From UBA9300 sp032260385 (GTDB taxonomy: Bacteria > Bacteroidota > Bacteroidia > Bacteroidales > VadinHA17): DNA of 64,000 nt. Positions 54,892 to 63,384 of this stretch are shown one piece after another (position 1 is the stretch's first letter; every line of letters starts with the position of its first letter). The stretch is from assembly GCA_032260385.1 (NCBI GenBank), contig JAVVEL010000007.1, forward strand, positions 38,885 to 102,884, written 5' to 3'. The notes beneath the pieces are model-generated. The model searched no databases and was not told the origin of the DNA. It was given only the letters and a program-made list of their open reading frames with translations. A program made the translations under genes and the position numbers.

Positions 54892-55878
54892 ATGAGGGTA
54901 CTTGTAACCGGAGCAAATGGCCTGCTGGGCTCTAATATTATAAGGCAACTTGAAAAAAGAGGTATAAAACCAAGGGCTCTTGTAAGGCCTGATACAAAAT
55001 TGTTGTCATTGAAAGGTTGCAGACCCGAATATTTCTTCGGTAATATCATTTCGCCCGATGACGTGGAAAATGCAAGCCGGTCATGTGATTACATAATTCA
55101 CACTGCTGCAATAACCGAACAAACCCTGCCGAAACTTAATGATTATCTCAAAGTGAATGTTGAGGGAACTCAAAACATCGTAAAGTCTGCCATAAAAAAC
55201 AGGGTAAAGAGGCTTATTTATGTTAGCAGCACTAATTCTGTCGGCTATGGCGATAAAAAGAATCCCGGAACAGAAGTGTTAGCTGCCATGAAGCCCTATA
55301 CCGAATCTCACTATGCAAACAGTAAATTCATGGCCGAAGAGGAAGTCTTGCATGCCGTGGAAAAGAATGGATTAAACGCGCTGATATTGAACCCATCCTT
55401 TATGATTGGCCCCTACGACTCCAGGCCAAGCTCAGGCAGGATACTACTAATAGGATACCGTGACAGGGTCGTCTTCCTTACTTCAGGCGGAAGGAATTTT
55501 GTACCGGTTGAAGACGTTGCCATAGGAGCCTGCAATGCACTCACTATGGGGAGAAAAGGAGAAAAATATCTTCTCACAAATGCAAACCTCAGCTATAAAG
55601 AATTTTATGATATAGTTGATGAAATAACAGGATTCAAACGTATGAAAATAATCATGCCGTCACTCCTGGTTAAGGGAGTTGGGATGCTGGGTTCAATGGC
55701 AGCACTTTCAGGCAGGCACGTATTACTTAACCATAATAATGCAAAAATATTAACGGTAAGAAATTTCTACAGCGCCGACAAGGCAGTAAAAGAACTTGAT
55801 TTTCCCCAATCTGATATCAGGACAGGAATAACAAGGGCCCTTCAGTGGTTCAGGGAAAATAATTATATTAAGAAGTGA
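54892..55878 (+). CDS. NAD-dependent epimerase/dehydratase (extended SDR)
   Basis: A 328-residue extended short-chain dehydrogenase. The N-terminal NAD loop is VTGANGLLGSNI (TGxxGxxG), and the catalytic residues are in YVSSTNSVGYG and the Y-x3-K of HYANSKFMAEE. The C-terminal part shows LILNPSFMIGPYDSRPSSG. It resembles dihydroflavonol-reductase-like epimerases, which act on nucleotide sugars or small alcohols and ketones. It stands 18 bases ahead of murB and is probably in the same transcript. Confidence 0.87.
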   Translation: MRVLVTGANGLLGSNIIRQLEKRGIKPRALVRPDTKLLSLKGCRPEYFFGNIISPDDVENASRSCDYIIHTAAITEQTLPKLNDYLKVNVEGTQNIVKSAIKNRVKRLIYVSSTNSVGYGDKKNPGTEVLAAMKPYTESHYANSKFMAEEEVLHAVEKNGLNALILNPSFMIGPYDSRPSSGRILLIGYRDRVVFLTSGGRNFVPVEDVAIGACNALTMGRKGEKYLLTNANLSYKEFYDIVDEITGFKRMKIIMPSLLVKGVGMLGSMAALSGRHVLLNHNNAKILTVRNFYSADKAVKELDFPQSDIRTGITRALQWFRENNYIKK

Positions 55879-55896
55879 TCTCCACAAAACACAAGC

Positions 55897-56910
55897 ATGA
55901 TAGTCAGGTATAATTATCCATTACTTAACTGCAACTCTTTTGGAATAGATGTAAGGGCAGAGAAATATATCAGTCCGGCCGACGTAAAAGAAACAGCTGA
56001 TCTACTTGCAGGAGGCACTATTGATACTAAAAAGCTCCTCATACTCGGAGGGGGGAGCAATATATTATTTACCGGTGATTTCCAGGGCACCGTATTACAA
56101 CCGGCTTTCGCAGATATTAATATTGAAAAAACAAACCGGGACCATGTGATTTTATCGGCTGAGGCAGGATTGAAGTGGGACAAGCTGGTTGAATGGACTG
56201 TGAAAAGAAATCTTGGCGGCCTGGAAAATCTTTCTTATATACCGGGCAATGTGGGAGCTGCGCCAATACAGAACATAGGTGCCTACGGAGTTGAAGCAGG
56301 TGAAACTATAACAAGAGTGCACACCTTATCCCTCGAAAACGGTAAACCGGCCCTTCTTACCGGGAAAGAATGCATGTTTGGCTACAGGGACAGCATTTTT
56401 AAGAATGAATTAAAGGATAAATACCTGATAACCAAGGTTGAGTTTAAACTGAAAAAATCTCCTGACAAATTTAATCTTAGCTATGGCAACCTGTCAGAGT
56501 TAGCCTGCGAACAGGGTAAAATAACTGTCGGAACAATAAGAGATGTCGTAATTAAGATCCGAAAGGATAAATTGCCTGACCCTGCCATTCGGGGTAATGC
56601 AGGGAGTTTTTTTAAAAACCCCCTTATTGACTTCAGGAAATATAATGAACTAATATCGAAATACCCTGATATGCCAGCCTGGGGAGCAGGATCCGGTAGT
56701 TTTAAGATCCCTGCTGCCTGGCTCATAGAAAAAGCCGGCTGGAAGGGGAAGAAGGAAGGCCGGGCAGGTGTTCACGAAAATCATGCTCTTATCCTCGTAA
56801 ACCTGGGCAAGGCCGGGGGTACTGAAATACTGGAACTTAGCAGGAGAATCAGTAAGTCGGTACAGAATATTTTCGGTATAGAACTGACCCGCGAAGTCAG
56901 GGTTGTTTAA
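55897..56910 (+). CDS. murB: UDP-N-acetylmuramate dehydrogenase
   Basis: The 337-residue cytoplasmic enzyme reduces UDP-N-acetylenolpyruvylglucosamine in peptidoglycan synthesis. The FAD-binding domain shows LLILGGGSNILFTGDF and NLGGLENLSYIPGNVGAAPIQNIGAYG, seen here as two parts (NLGGLENLSYIPGN and VGAAPIQNIGAYG). The catalytic region shows RGNAGSFFKNPLI with the catalytic Ser, and the C-terminal GVHENHALILVNLGKA. Length is near that of the type I enzyme (342 residues in E. coli). Its stop codon overlaps the end of the convergent mltG gene by 4 bases, so two cell-wall genes meet tail to tail. Confidence 0.95.
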   Translation: MIVRYNYPLLNCNSFGIDVRAEKYISPADVKETADLLAGGTIDTKKLLILGGGSNILFTGDFQGTVLQPAFADINIEKTNRDHVILSAEAGLKWDKLVEWTVKRNLGGLENLSYIPGNVGAAPIQNIGAYGVEAGETITRVHTLSLENGKPALLTGKECMFGYRDSIFKNELKDKYLITKVEFKLKKSPDKFNLSYGNLSELACEQGKITVGTIRDVVIKIRKDKLPDPAIRGNAGSFFKNPLIDFRKYNELISKYPDMPAWGAGSGSFKIPAAWLIEKAGWKGKKEGRAGVHENHALILVNLGKAGGTEILELSRRISKSVQNIFGIELTREVRVV

Positions 56911-57935
56911 TAAATCTCCAGCCTGTCCAGTTCAAGATGATATTTATTGGCGTAGTTAACATGATCCCTGAGGTTGGTTGAGAAATGATGATAGCCTGAA
57001 AAATCATACCGGGCAACAAAGTAAAGATAATCATGATCTTCTGCATTGAGTACTGCGTTTATACCCGATTTTGATGCCGATCTTACCGGGCCCGGAGGCA
57101 GCCCGGTATGGATATAGGTATTGTAGGGAGAGTTAACCTTCAGGTGTTCCTGCAGTACCCTCCTGATTGTGAAATCATTCAGTGCAAATTTAATTGTTGG
57201 ACAAGCCTGTAAGGGCATGTTTCGTTTTAGCCTGTTCATATAAACACCTGCAATCCTGGGTTTTTCGTCCTCCTTGAGAACTTCGTCATCCACTATCGAT
57301 GCCAGGATACTCACCTCAATGGGCTTAAGCCCCAGGGCATCGGCCTTTTTCAGTCTTCCATCATTCCAGAACGACCTGAATTCCTTAATCATTCGTTCAA
57401 TTATTTCCGCAGGCGTAATTGTCCAGTATACTTCATAAGTATCAGGAATAAAAGCTGCAATAATAGTTTCACGGGTAAATCCCTCACTCTCATAAAGCGA
57501 TTCATCGATGAGTGCCCGGTGTATTCCTGCTGAGTCGTATGCTATCTGGCCAGCCAGTCTTTCCGACAGATCGGCAAGCGTCCTGATATTATTAAAGGTA
57601 ATCCTGACAGGAGACTGGTTGCCTGACTTCAATAAATTCACAATATCATTATTGCTCATATCATCGGTAATCACGTACCTTCCCGGCTTAATACCGGAAG
57701 TATACCTCTTACGTTTGGCCAGCAGGTCAAAGGCAGCCTCATTCACCACTATTCCTTTAAACCTCAGAGAATCTTTGACATCTTCATATATAGCATTCCT
57801 TCCTATATAAATATCAATACCCTCATCACCGGCCTTCACAGGTGAGAAAAACAAGTTCCATATTATCAGGATACCAGTAACTGCAAAGAATGCAATTGCA
57901 GCAAAAATACGCCTTATCATTTTCCCCTTGTTCAT
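56907..57935 (-). CDS. mltG: Endolytic peptidoglycan transglycosylase MltG
   Basis: A 342-residue inner-membrane protein (helix about 9-31) of the YceG/MltG family, which cuts nascent glycan strands and so limits their length. The LysM-like part (about 40-110) is followed by the catalytic domain with AFIPDTYEVYW, LASIVDDEV (215-219), AGVYMNRLKRNMPLQACPT and TYIHTGLPPGPVRSAS. In the usual motif V-E-x-E-T the first Glu reads Asp (Asp216) and the second Glu (Glu218) is kept. A -7 promoter element is near 57955. Confidence 0.92.
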   Translation of the reverse strand: MNKGKMIRRIFAAIAFFAVTGILIIWNLFFSPVKAGDEGIDIYIGRNAIYEDVKDSLRFKGIVVNEAAFDLLAKRKRYTSGIKPGRYVITDDMSNNDIVNLLKSGNQSPVRITFNNIRTLADLSERLAGQIAYDSAGIHRALIDESLYESEGFTRETIIAAFIPDTYEVYWTITPAEIIERMIKEFRSFWNDGRLKKADALGLKPIEVSILASIVDDEVLKEDEKPRIAGVYMNRLKRNMPLQACPTIKFALNDFTIRRVLQEHLKVNSPYNTYIHTGLPPGPVRSASKSGINAVLNAEDHDYLYFVARYDFSGYHHFSTNLRDHVNYANKYHLELDRLEIY

Positions 57936-57954
57936 ATTCTGTACTTTCAGAACA

Positions 57955-57962
57955 CAAAAATA
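57955..57962 (-). promoter_or_regulatory. -7 promoter element before mltG
   Basis: On the minus strand the site reads TATTTTTG, an exact TAnnTTTG match, 20 bases before the start codon. The -33 region is weak. Confidence 0.45.
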
Positions 57963-58046
57963 ATATAAATGGCAATACGGAATATCGATTAATGCTTTTT
58001 GTAATAATCAACCGGCTTCCTGATCTGCTCCCGGGGAAGGAGTATA

Positions 58047-58075
58047 TTGTTTTTTCATAATTATATTTATCTTTA
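58047..58075 (+). promoter_or_regulatory. Possible promoter before the DUF6263-like lipoprotein gene
   Basis: TTGT (58047-58050), 17 bases, then TATCTTTA (58068-58075), one base off TAnnTTTG. The ATG is at 58089, giving a very short leader. Confidence 0.35.
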
Positions 58076-58088
58076 AATAAAAAAATCG

Positions 58089-58949
58089 ATGAAAAAAACT
58101 TACACAACAAATCTGGCAGGCCTGATTCTGATCATTGCCCTGGCAATGGCAGGCTGTGCAAAAAAATTAAGCTCCTCAACATCCGGTGAGGCTAACCTGG
58201 TATACGGATTTACCGGTAATGAATCATTTTCATATATGCAGTCATCAAAAATGATACAGACCATCGTATATATGGGCCAGGAAGTAAACACATCCGTCAA
58301 TACAAACATGGGATTTACGACCGCAGGTAAAGGAATAGCAAGTGGAAAACTGATCCTTGAAAATACCGTGGATACGCTTGGAATGACGGTGAACTCCATG
58401 GGGGCAAATATGAAAGAAGATATCAGCAGCCTGAAGGGTAAAAGTTTTATGATGACAATGAACACAAATGGGAGTGACAAGGATCTTAAAGAAGCTAAAA
58501 ATTTGACCTATTCAATTGCCGGTTTACAAACATCCAACCTTGAGTCCAGCTTCATTACGATCTTCCCCAGTCTGCCTGATGGAAATGTCAGGATAGGCTA
58601 TACCTGGCAGGCTACGGATACAGTTACCGTTAACACAGAAACAGAAAATGCTGAATTGATTATTATAACTAATAACACTGTGGAGGCAAGGGAAAAAGTT
58701 GAGGGATATGATTGTTACAAAATTTCATACCAGGTCAGTGGCACAAGGGATGGCAGCAGCCAGACTCCCCAGGGTCTTGTTGTGACAAATGCAGATGTGA
58801 GTGGTACGGGTTATTATTACTTTGCCGTCAAAGAAGGCATTATCGTATCTGACCATTCAGAAATAAAGACAGACGGTGACGTGGTAATACCCACAGGGGA
58901 ATCGATACCCATGTACATGACCGCCACTACGGATCTTAAATTACTATAA
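58089..58949 (+). CDS. Lipoprotein, DUF6263-like
   Basis: The 286-residue product has a lipoprotein signal (LILIIALAMAGC, Cys about residue 23) and a beta-rich exported body. Sequence such as GNESFSYMQSSKMIQTI, then TFLPLPDGNVRIGYTW-like FPSLPDGNVRIGYTWQA and EKVEGYDCYKISYQ resembles the family DUF6263, by recall. The function is not known. It lies alone on the plus strand between divergent mltG and the unusual inverted repeat that follows its stop. Confidence 0.65.
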   Translation: MKKTYTTNLAGLILIIALAMAGCAKKLSSSTSGEANLVYGFTGNESFSYMQSSKMIQTIVYMGQEVNTSVNTNMGFTTAGKGIASGKLILENTVDTLGMTVNSMGANMKEDISSLKGKSFMMTMNTNGSDKDLKEAKNLTYSIAGLQTSNLESSFITIFPSLPDGNVRIGYTWQATDTVTVNTETENAELIIITNNTVEAREKVEGYDCYKISYQVSGTRDGSSQTPQGLVVTNADVSGTGYYYFAVKEGIIVSDHSEIKTDGDVVIPTGESIPMYMTATTDLKLL

Positions 58950-58955
58950 CCATAT

Positions 58956-59050
58956 AAGAAACCCATGCCATATAACCTAAAACCTTAATCTGCTGAGAAA
59001 GCTGTTGTAAATTCTATATCAGCATTATAACTGACTGGCATGGGTTTCTT
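58956..59050. other. 15-bp perfect inverted repeat around a 65-base insert
   Basis: AAGAAACCCATGCCA (58956-58970) is matched without a mismatch by TGGCATGGGTTTCTT (59036-59050). The 65 bases between do not fold obviously. It sits exactly between two convergent stop codons (58949 and 59054), so it can end transcription from both sides, as a T-rich tail follows on the plus strand. The very large loop is not usual for a terminator and might be an inserted piece, or a folded RNA. Confidence 0.7.
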
Positions 59051-59053
59051 TAT

Positions 59054-59440
59054 TCAGGAAAACCTTTTGTTTAAAGAATCAATCTTCTTTTCCAGTTCCT
59101 GCAGTTTTTCATGCATCCTATCCTCCAGTATTTCCAGTTTCCTTTCCATTTCATCAAGAAACTCCTCATCAATCCTTATTTTCTGGAAATCCCAGTCAAA
59201 ATCAACATTGAAATCAGGAAGTTCAAAGACCTGGTGTGAAATTCCGTACTCATATTCGCGCCAGTAGGGACAGGCATCATATTCACGTCCCTCCTCAAGA
59301 GCTTCCAGGACATTTTTCATTGTCTGCTTTTTATTGTTAAAAACATCCTTCTGCTTCGTTGAGGGAGCCCCTGCCAGGGTATTTGCAGTTAAGGCGATTA
59401 GTATTATCAAAAAGCCTGCTTTGTTGGTTACTCTTTTCAT
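59054..59440 (-). CDS. Small exported coiled-coil protein, unrecognised
   Basis: The 128-residue protein has a signal peptide (KAGFLIILIALTANTLAG) and a short polar middle with CPYWREYEYG. Its C-terminal third (about 85-128) is a heptad-like helix, EEFLDEMERKLEILEDRMHEK, here shown in parts as EEFLDEMERKLEIL and EKLQELEKKIDSLNKRF, which should form a coiled coil. No family is recognised. It could be a trimming or anchoring protein of the envelope, but nothing in the sequence proves it. It lies 118 bases after the duplicated-module gene. Confidence 0.7.
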   Translation of the reverse strand: MKRVTNKAGFLIILIALTANTLAGAPSTKQKDVFNNKKQTMKNVLEALEEGREYDACPYWREYEYGISHQVFELPDFNVDFDWDFQKIRIDEEFLDEMERKLEILEDRMHEKLQELEKKIDSLNKRFS

Positions 59441-59558
59441 AGCTGGTGTTTATTCAGATGATCTGTTCACAAAGTAAAGCTATGAAGAAAAACAATTGCC
59501 TGAGCTTAACGAATTGTTAAATCGGTAAGCTATTCGGGGTAATATGGTTAAGAAATAT

Positions 59559-60443
59559 TTACAGGGGGACAAGGAGAGGCCATCCCTTTCTTATTTTTTC
59601 AACCCTGAAGGTCAGTTTTTTTCCGACTTTAAAATTTTCAGGGACAAACACTTCATGTTTAAGTCCGTGCCTGTCCTTCACAAACAGGACCTTACCCTGC
59701 CCTTCCGGTCGGTCGTTAACCGTTACAAGTTCAAAGTCATACTCCCCGCCCTTTTCATAGTAAGGATTAATGGGTTCAATCTTATACATGCCTCCGTCAT
59801 GATATTTGATGAATCTGCCCCTGAAGGATCTTCCTTTTTTAAGACCGTAATAGGTATATTGATCTGCTGCAAGCAAATGATGCTTATTATCCGGGTCACT
59901 TACCATAAAGTAATCTTTCCCGTCAATCCCGGCAACTTTATCATAAATATAAAATTCCAGGATATTGTCCTCTTCTTTCTTTTCACCTTTTTCAAGCCTC
60001 ACGGAATCCGTAAAAAGTATCCTTCCCTTTACTATTCTTAAGATCTTCAGGGCTACACTTTTACTCTTCCCGGAATCATAAGAGCCGGCCATGTTTATCG
60101 GTACCACAAGATCGTTAGCAAATCTGTCCTTCAGTAAGAGTACCGGGATCATATCTCCGGATGCATCCAGTCTTATATCCCTTCCGCTCACTTCGAAATC
60201 ATATATCCCTCCTTCGTCATACCAGGGATTGGCAGGCTCCAGAAAGACTTCCCCCCTGCAGTTGATTTTATCGACCCGGCAATTAATTACACCGTTTATC
60301 CTGATATTATAATCTTTATAATATTCTTTTCGCAGGAGGTATTTTTCCTTTCCCGGTCCTTCCAGCAGGAAATATTTGTTGTTGCCAAGATCAAGGTTTT
60401 TTTTGACCAGGAAATCATATCTTTTTCCTTCTTCGAGCTTCAT
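59559..60443 (-). CDS. Protein of two duplicated beta-rich modules, unrecognised
   Basis: I place the start at ATG 60443 (294 residues), which leaves an 11-base gap to the cardiolipin synthase gene; an ATG at 60524 would lie inside that gene. No signal peptide or membrane segment is seen. The chain is two copies of one module, about 1-148 and 160-294. The clearest match is LEPANPWYDEGGIYDF (68-83) with IEPINPYYEKGGEYDF (222-237); LLLKDRFANDLVVP (102-115) matches LFVKDRHGLKHEVFVP (253-268). The pattern of short beta strands resembles OB/S1-like folds, but no family is recognised. Coupling with cls hints at a link to membrane lipid or to RNA. Confidence 0.78.
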   Translation of the reverse strand: MKLEEGKRYDFLVKKNLDLGNNKYFLLEGPGKEKYLLRKEYYKDYNIRINGVINCRVDKINCRGEVFLEPANPWYDEGGIYDFEVSGRDIRLDASGDMIPVLLLKDRFANDLVVPINMAGSYDSGKSKSVALKILRIVKGRILFTDSVRLEKGEKKEEDNILEFYIYDKVAGIDGKDYFMVSDPDNKHHLLAADQYTYYGLKKGRSFRGRFIKYHDGGMYKIEPINPYYEKGGEYDFELVTVNDRPEGQGKVLFVKDRHGLKHEVFVPENFKVGKKLTFRVEKIRKGWPLLVPL

Positions 60444-60454
60444 AACAATATTAA

Positions 60455-61924
60455 TCAGTATAAGGGTCCGAATATCCTGGCCAGGCTTTCCTTGTATTTC
60501 TCTGTTCTTGACCTGCCTTCCCACAGGTCAAACAGTATTTCCTTGCTGCCTATGAGGTCTTTCAAGAATATTTCTTCCAGCCTGGCTGCAAAATCCTCAT
60601 CGTAGATCAGGGCAGTCACTTCAAAATCAAGGTCAAAACTTCGTACATCGACATTCACTGAACCAACAGAGGAAAATACGCCATCAACCACAATGTATTT
60701 TGAATGATTAAAGCCTGATGTATAAAAGTACAATCTTACGCCTGCATATAAGAGTTCTTCAACATAAGACCTTGAAATCCAGTTAGCTATTATAGAATCA
60801 GCCTTTTCCGGAATTATCAGCCTTACATCCTTGCCACTGAGGGCAGCGGTTTTTAAAGCATTCAGAATACTTTCATTTGGAGAAAAGTATGGAGTGCAGA
60901 GGTATACCTTTTCCCGTGCGGTTGCAATGGAGGTGAAATACGCCTGCATAATGGTGGCCCAGTCGCTGTCGGGACCGCTGCTGGCCAACTGTATCCAACT
61001 CTTACCCTTAATGTTTAACTTCGGGAAGTATTCTTTCTTTCGTGTCAGTATTTCGCCACTCAAAAAATACCAGTCTTTCAGAAAGATCCTGTTGAGTCCG
61101 GCAACCGAATCGCCTGAAATCTTAAGATGTGTATCCCTCCACTTTCCAAGATGGGGCAAACCATGGAGGTACTTATCAGCAATATTCATTCCCCCGACAA
61201 AACCTATTTTGCCATCAATAATCAATATTTTACGATGATTACGGTAATTTATTTTACTGGCAAGCCAGGGGAACCTGACCGGGAAGAAGGGGAAGATCCG
61301 TACACCTGCATTCCTTGTTTCTTCAATATATTTGTTCTTAAATGACCAGCTCCCGACATCGTCAATTATCATACGTACCTCAACCCCTTCAGCGGCCTTT
61401 CTCATCAGAAGATGTCTGAATTTATTACCTGTTTCATCTATATTGAAACGGTAGATTTCCAGGTGGATATGATGCCTTGCCCCTTCTATTTCCCTGAGCA
61501 TTGAAGAATATGTTTCTTCAGCATCCTGCAAAAGGCTTACAGTATTATTATCCGTAAGTACTGATTTTTCATTATTCAGCATCAGGGTCATCAGATGTTG
61601 TTTTTCTTTAAACCTGTCCGACTTTTCCTCAAGCCTGGTTTCAAGTGATTCTATCTGCTTGATGGCAGCGTTGAGGGCTTGTTCGCTGTCCGTATCACTT
61701 TTCCTGGAAAATATTTTCCTTTTACGGTAATTTTGTCCGAAGAAAAAGTACAATATAATACCTGCAACAGGAATCAGAGAGATAACAAGGACCCATGAAA
61801 GGGTTTTTACGGGAGCCCTGTTTTCAAATATTATTACCAGGCATACTACAATTACCGTAATCAGATACAGTATCGACAGTATCACCTGTAAAGAAAAGAT
61901 GCCGCCTGAAGGGTCAGTATCCAT
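60455..61924 (-). CDS. cls: Cardiolipin synthase, phospholipase D type
   Basis: A 489-residue inner-membrane enzyme that joins two phosphatidylglycerols, or phosphatidylglycerol and phosphatidylethanolamine, into cardiolipin. Two membrane helices (about 13-34 and 42-62) come first. The two HKD motifs are intact: His230 in NHRKILIIDGKIGFVGG and His407 in NHSKYIVVDGVFSSVGS. Family segments GARHHIHLEIYRF and TPYFSPNESILNAL are present. The gene for the duplicated-module protein follows on the same strand. Length matches ClsA-type proteins. Confidence 0.92.
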   Translation of the reverse strand: MDTDPSGGIFSLQVILSILYLITVIVVCLVIIFENRAPVKTLSWVLVISLIPVAGIILYFFFGQNYRKRKIFSRKSDTDSEQALNAAIKQIESLETRLEEKSDRFKEKQHLMTLMLNNEKSVLTDNNTVSLLQDAEETYSSMLREIEGARHHIHLEIYRFNIDETGNKFRHLLMRKAAEGVEVRMIIDDVGSWSFKNKYIEETRNAGVRIFPFFPVRFPWLASKINYRNHRKILIIDGKIGFVGGMNIADKYLHGLPHLGKWRDTHLKISGDSVAGLNRIFLKDWYFLSGEILTRKKEYFPKLNIKGKSWIQLASSGPDSDWATIMQAYFTSIATAREKVYLCTPYFSPNESILNALKTAALSGKDVRLIIPEKADSIIANWISRSYVEELLYAGVRLYFYTSGFNHSKYIVVDGVFSSVGSVNVDVRSFDLDFEVTALIYDEDFAARLEEIFLKDLIGSKEILFDLWEGRSRTEKYKESLARIFGPLY

Positions 61925-61954
61925 ACATCAAGTTAATAAGGCTCAAAATAAAAA

Positions 61955-61981
61955 AAACTCCCTTGCGGAACAAGAGAGTTT
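61955..61981 (-). terminator. Terminator of the outer-membrane protein gene
   Basis: AAACTCCCTTG (61955-61965) pairs with CAAGAGAGTTT (61971-61981) with one mismatch. On the minus strand a long T-tract follows, so it ends the transcript from 62003-62617. Confidence 0.8.
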
Positions 61982-62002
61982 TATTTATTCAGGAATTATT
62001 TC

Positions 62003-62617
62003 TTAAAACATGATGCCGGCACTCAGAACGATTGCATTTGCTCTGCCATCAAGGATAAATGATTCTCCTCCTATTGTTACTTCTTCACCATATTTGGTGA
62101 GCCCGCCTTCGTACCTTAAATCAATTGTTACTTTTTCGGCAATATCGACGCCCACACCGGCCTGGTAGCCAAATGTTGCATTTTTATATAGTTCAGCGGT
62201 ATTTTCAATAAGGTCACTGGTTGAGCTAAGCATCACCGATGCTGCCGGGCCTGCCATCAACCTGACCGGTCCGAGTCTGACTCCCAGCAGGATAGGAACA
62301 TCAAGCTTGTTAAACTTACTTTTCAGCTCTTCCCCGGGGACACCAGCAACTTCTTTGTAGAGCATATCATTTTCACCCATGGAAAGCAATATTTCAGGTT
62401 GCACTATCAGTCCGAACATGGATAGCCTGAAAAACACGCCACCGTGAAATCCCCACGTGGCCTGTTCTGCAGCTTCCAGGGTGGCCTGGGTGCCGGACTC
62501 TACACTTTCAAGATTAAAATTGTTTGATGAGGCGCCTGCTTTCAAACCCCAGTTGAACTGGGCAAAAGCACCGGATGAAATCAGGACTGTAAAAAGGATA
62601 AGAATTGATTTTTTCAT
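62003..62617 (-). CDS. Outer-membrane beta-barrel protein (PorT-like)
   Basis: The 204-residue protein has a signal peptide (MKKSILILFTVLISSGAFAQ) and about eight amphipathic beta strands, starting FNWGLKAGASSNNFNLES and ending RANAIVLSAGIMF with an aromatic last residue, as in outer-membrane proteins. It is typical of the small beta-barrel proteins of Bacteroidota (OMP_b-brl_2 family) that assemble the outer membrane surface. Function is not known in detail. It stands after the response regulator gene, 67 bases away, and ends at a strong terminator. Confidence 0.87.
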   Translation of the reverse strand: MKKSILILFTVLISSGAFAQFNWGLKAGASSNNFNLESVESGTQATLEAAEQATWGFHGGVFFRLSMFGLIVQPEILLSMGENDMLYKEVAGVPGEELKSKFNKLDVPILLGVRLGPVRLMAGPAASVMLSSTSDLIENTAELYKNATFGYQAGVGVDIAEKVTIDLRYEGGLTKYGEEVTIGGESFILDGRANAIVLSAGIMF

Positions 62618-62684
62618 TTTTAGAGTATTTTAGTTTCACATCACATAAACGAATAAACAGGCAAAAGGTTGCATTTCACATTTC

Positions 62685-63374
62685 TTACTCCATTAACTTA
62701 TAACCCACACCTTTTATTGTCCGGATCAGTTCACCACCCACTTTTTCCCTCAGTTTTCTTATATGCACATCAATGGTTCTGTCTCCCACGATAATATCCT
62801 CACCCCATACTTTCTTGTATATTTCAGCCCTGGTAAAAACGCGGCCGGGTTTTGTCAACAAGAGCGACAAAAGCTCAAATTCTTTCCTGGGAAGAAACAC
62901 ATCCCTGTCGTCAATGTGCAATATAAACCGTTCCCTGTCGAGACTAAGATTGCATGATCCAAGCACCTGCAGGGATTCCCTGCTTTCTTCCACGGGCATG
63001 TACCTTCTTAGCAGGGCTTTTACCCTGCTAACCAGCAGTTTGGGTTTTACCGGTTTAATTATGTAGTCATCCCCTCCGGCTTCAAAGCCTGCGATTTGAG
63101 TGTAATCCTCACCCTTTGCCGTCAGGAAACAAATTATAACAGATGACATATCAGGATCGGATCTTATATATTCGCAGGCCTCTATCCCGTCTATTCCGGG
63201 CATCATTATATCGAGCAATATTAAATGTGGCTTAACTTCCCGGGCTTTTTTGATACCTGACTGCCCATCGTTTGCGGTATATACAGTAAAGCCTTCCTTG
63301 CGCAGGGTGTAAGACAGGAATTCCCTTATATCATTTTCATCATCTACAAGTAATATTGTATTCCTGTTTTCCAT
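62685..63374 (-). CDS. OmpR/PhoB-type response regulator
   Basis: The 229-residue protein has a receiver domain with Asp55 in LILLDIMMPGIDG and Lys in YIIKPVKPKLLV, and a winged-helix DNA-binding domain with LPRKEFELLSLLLTKPGRVF and TIDVHIRKLREKVG ending in GVGYKLM. No sensor kinase is present here. Its start lies 10 bases after the stop of a TlpA lipoprotein gene, so it is probably made in the same transcript. The kinase may be coded elsewhere. Confidence 0.92.
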   Translation of the reverse strand: MENRNTILLVDDENDIREFLSYTLRKEGFTVYTANDGQSGIKKAREVKPHLILLDIMMPGIDGIEACEYIRSDPDMSSVIICFLTAKGEDYTQIAGFEAGGDDYIIKPVKPKLLVSRVKALLRRYMPVEESRESLQVLGSCNLSLDRERFILHIDDRDVFLPRKEFELLSLLLTKPGRVFTRAEIYKKVWGEDIIVGDRTIDVHIRKLREKVGGELIRTIKGVGYKLME

Positions 63375-63384
63375 GTCAGAATGA

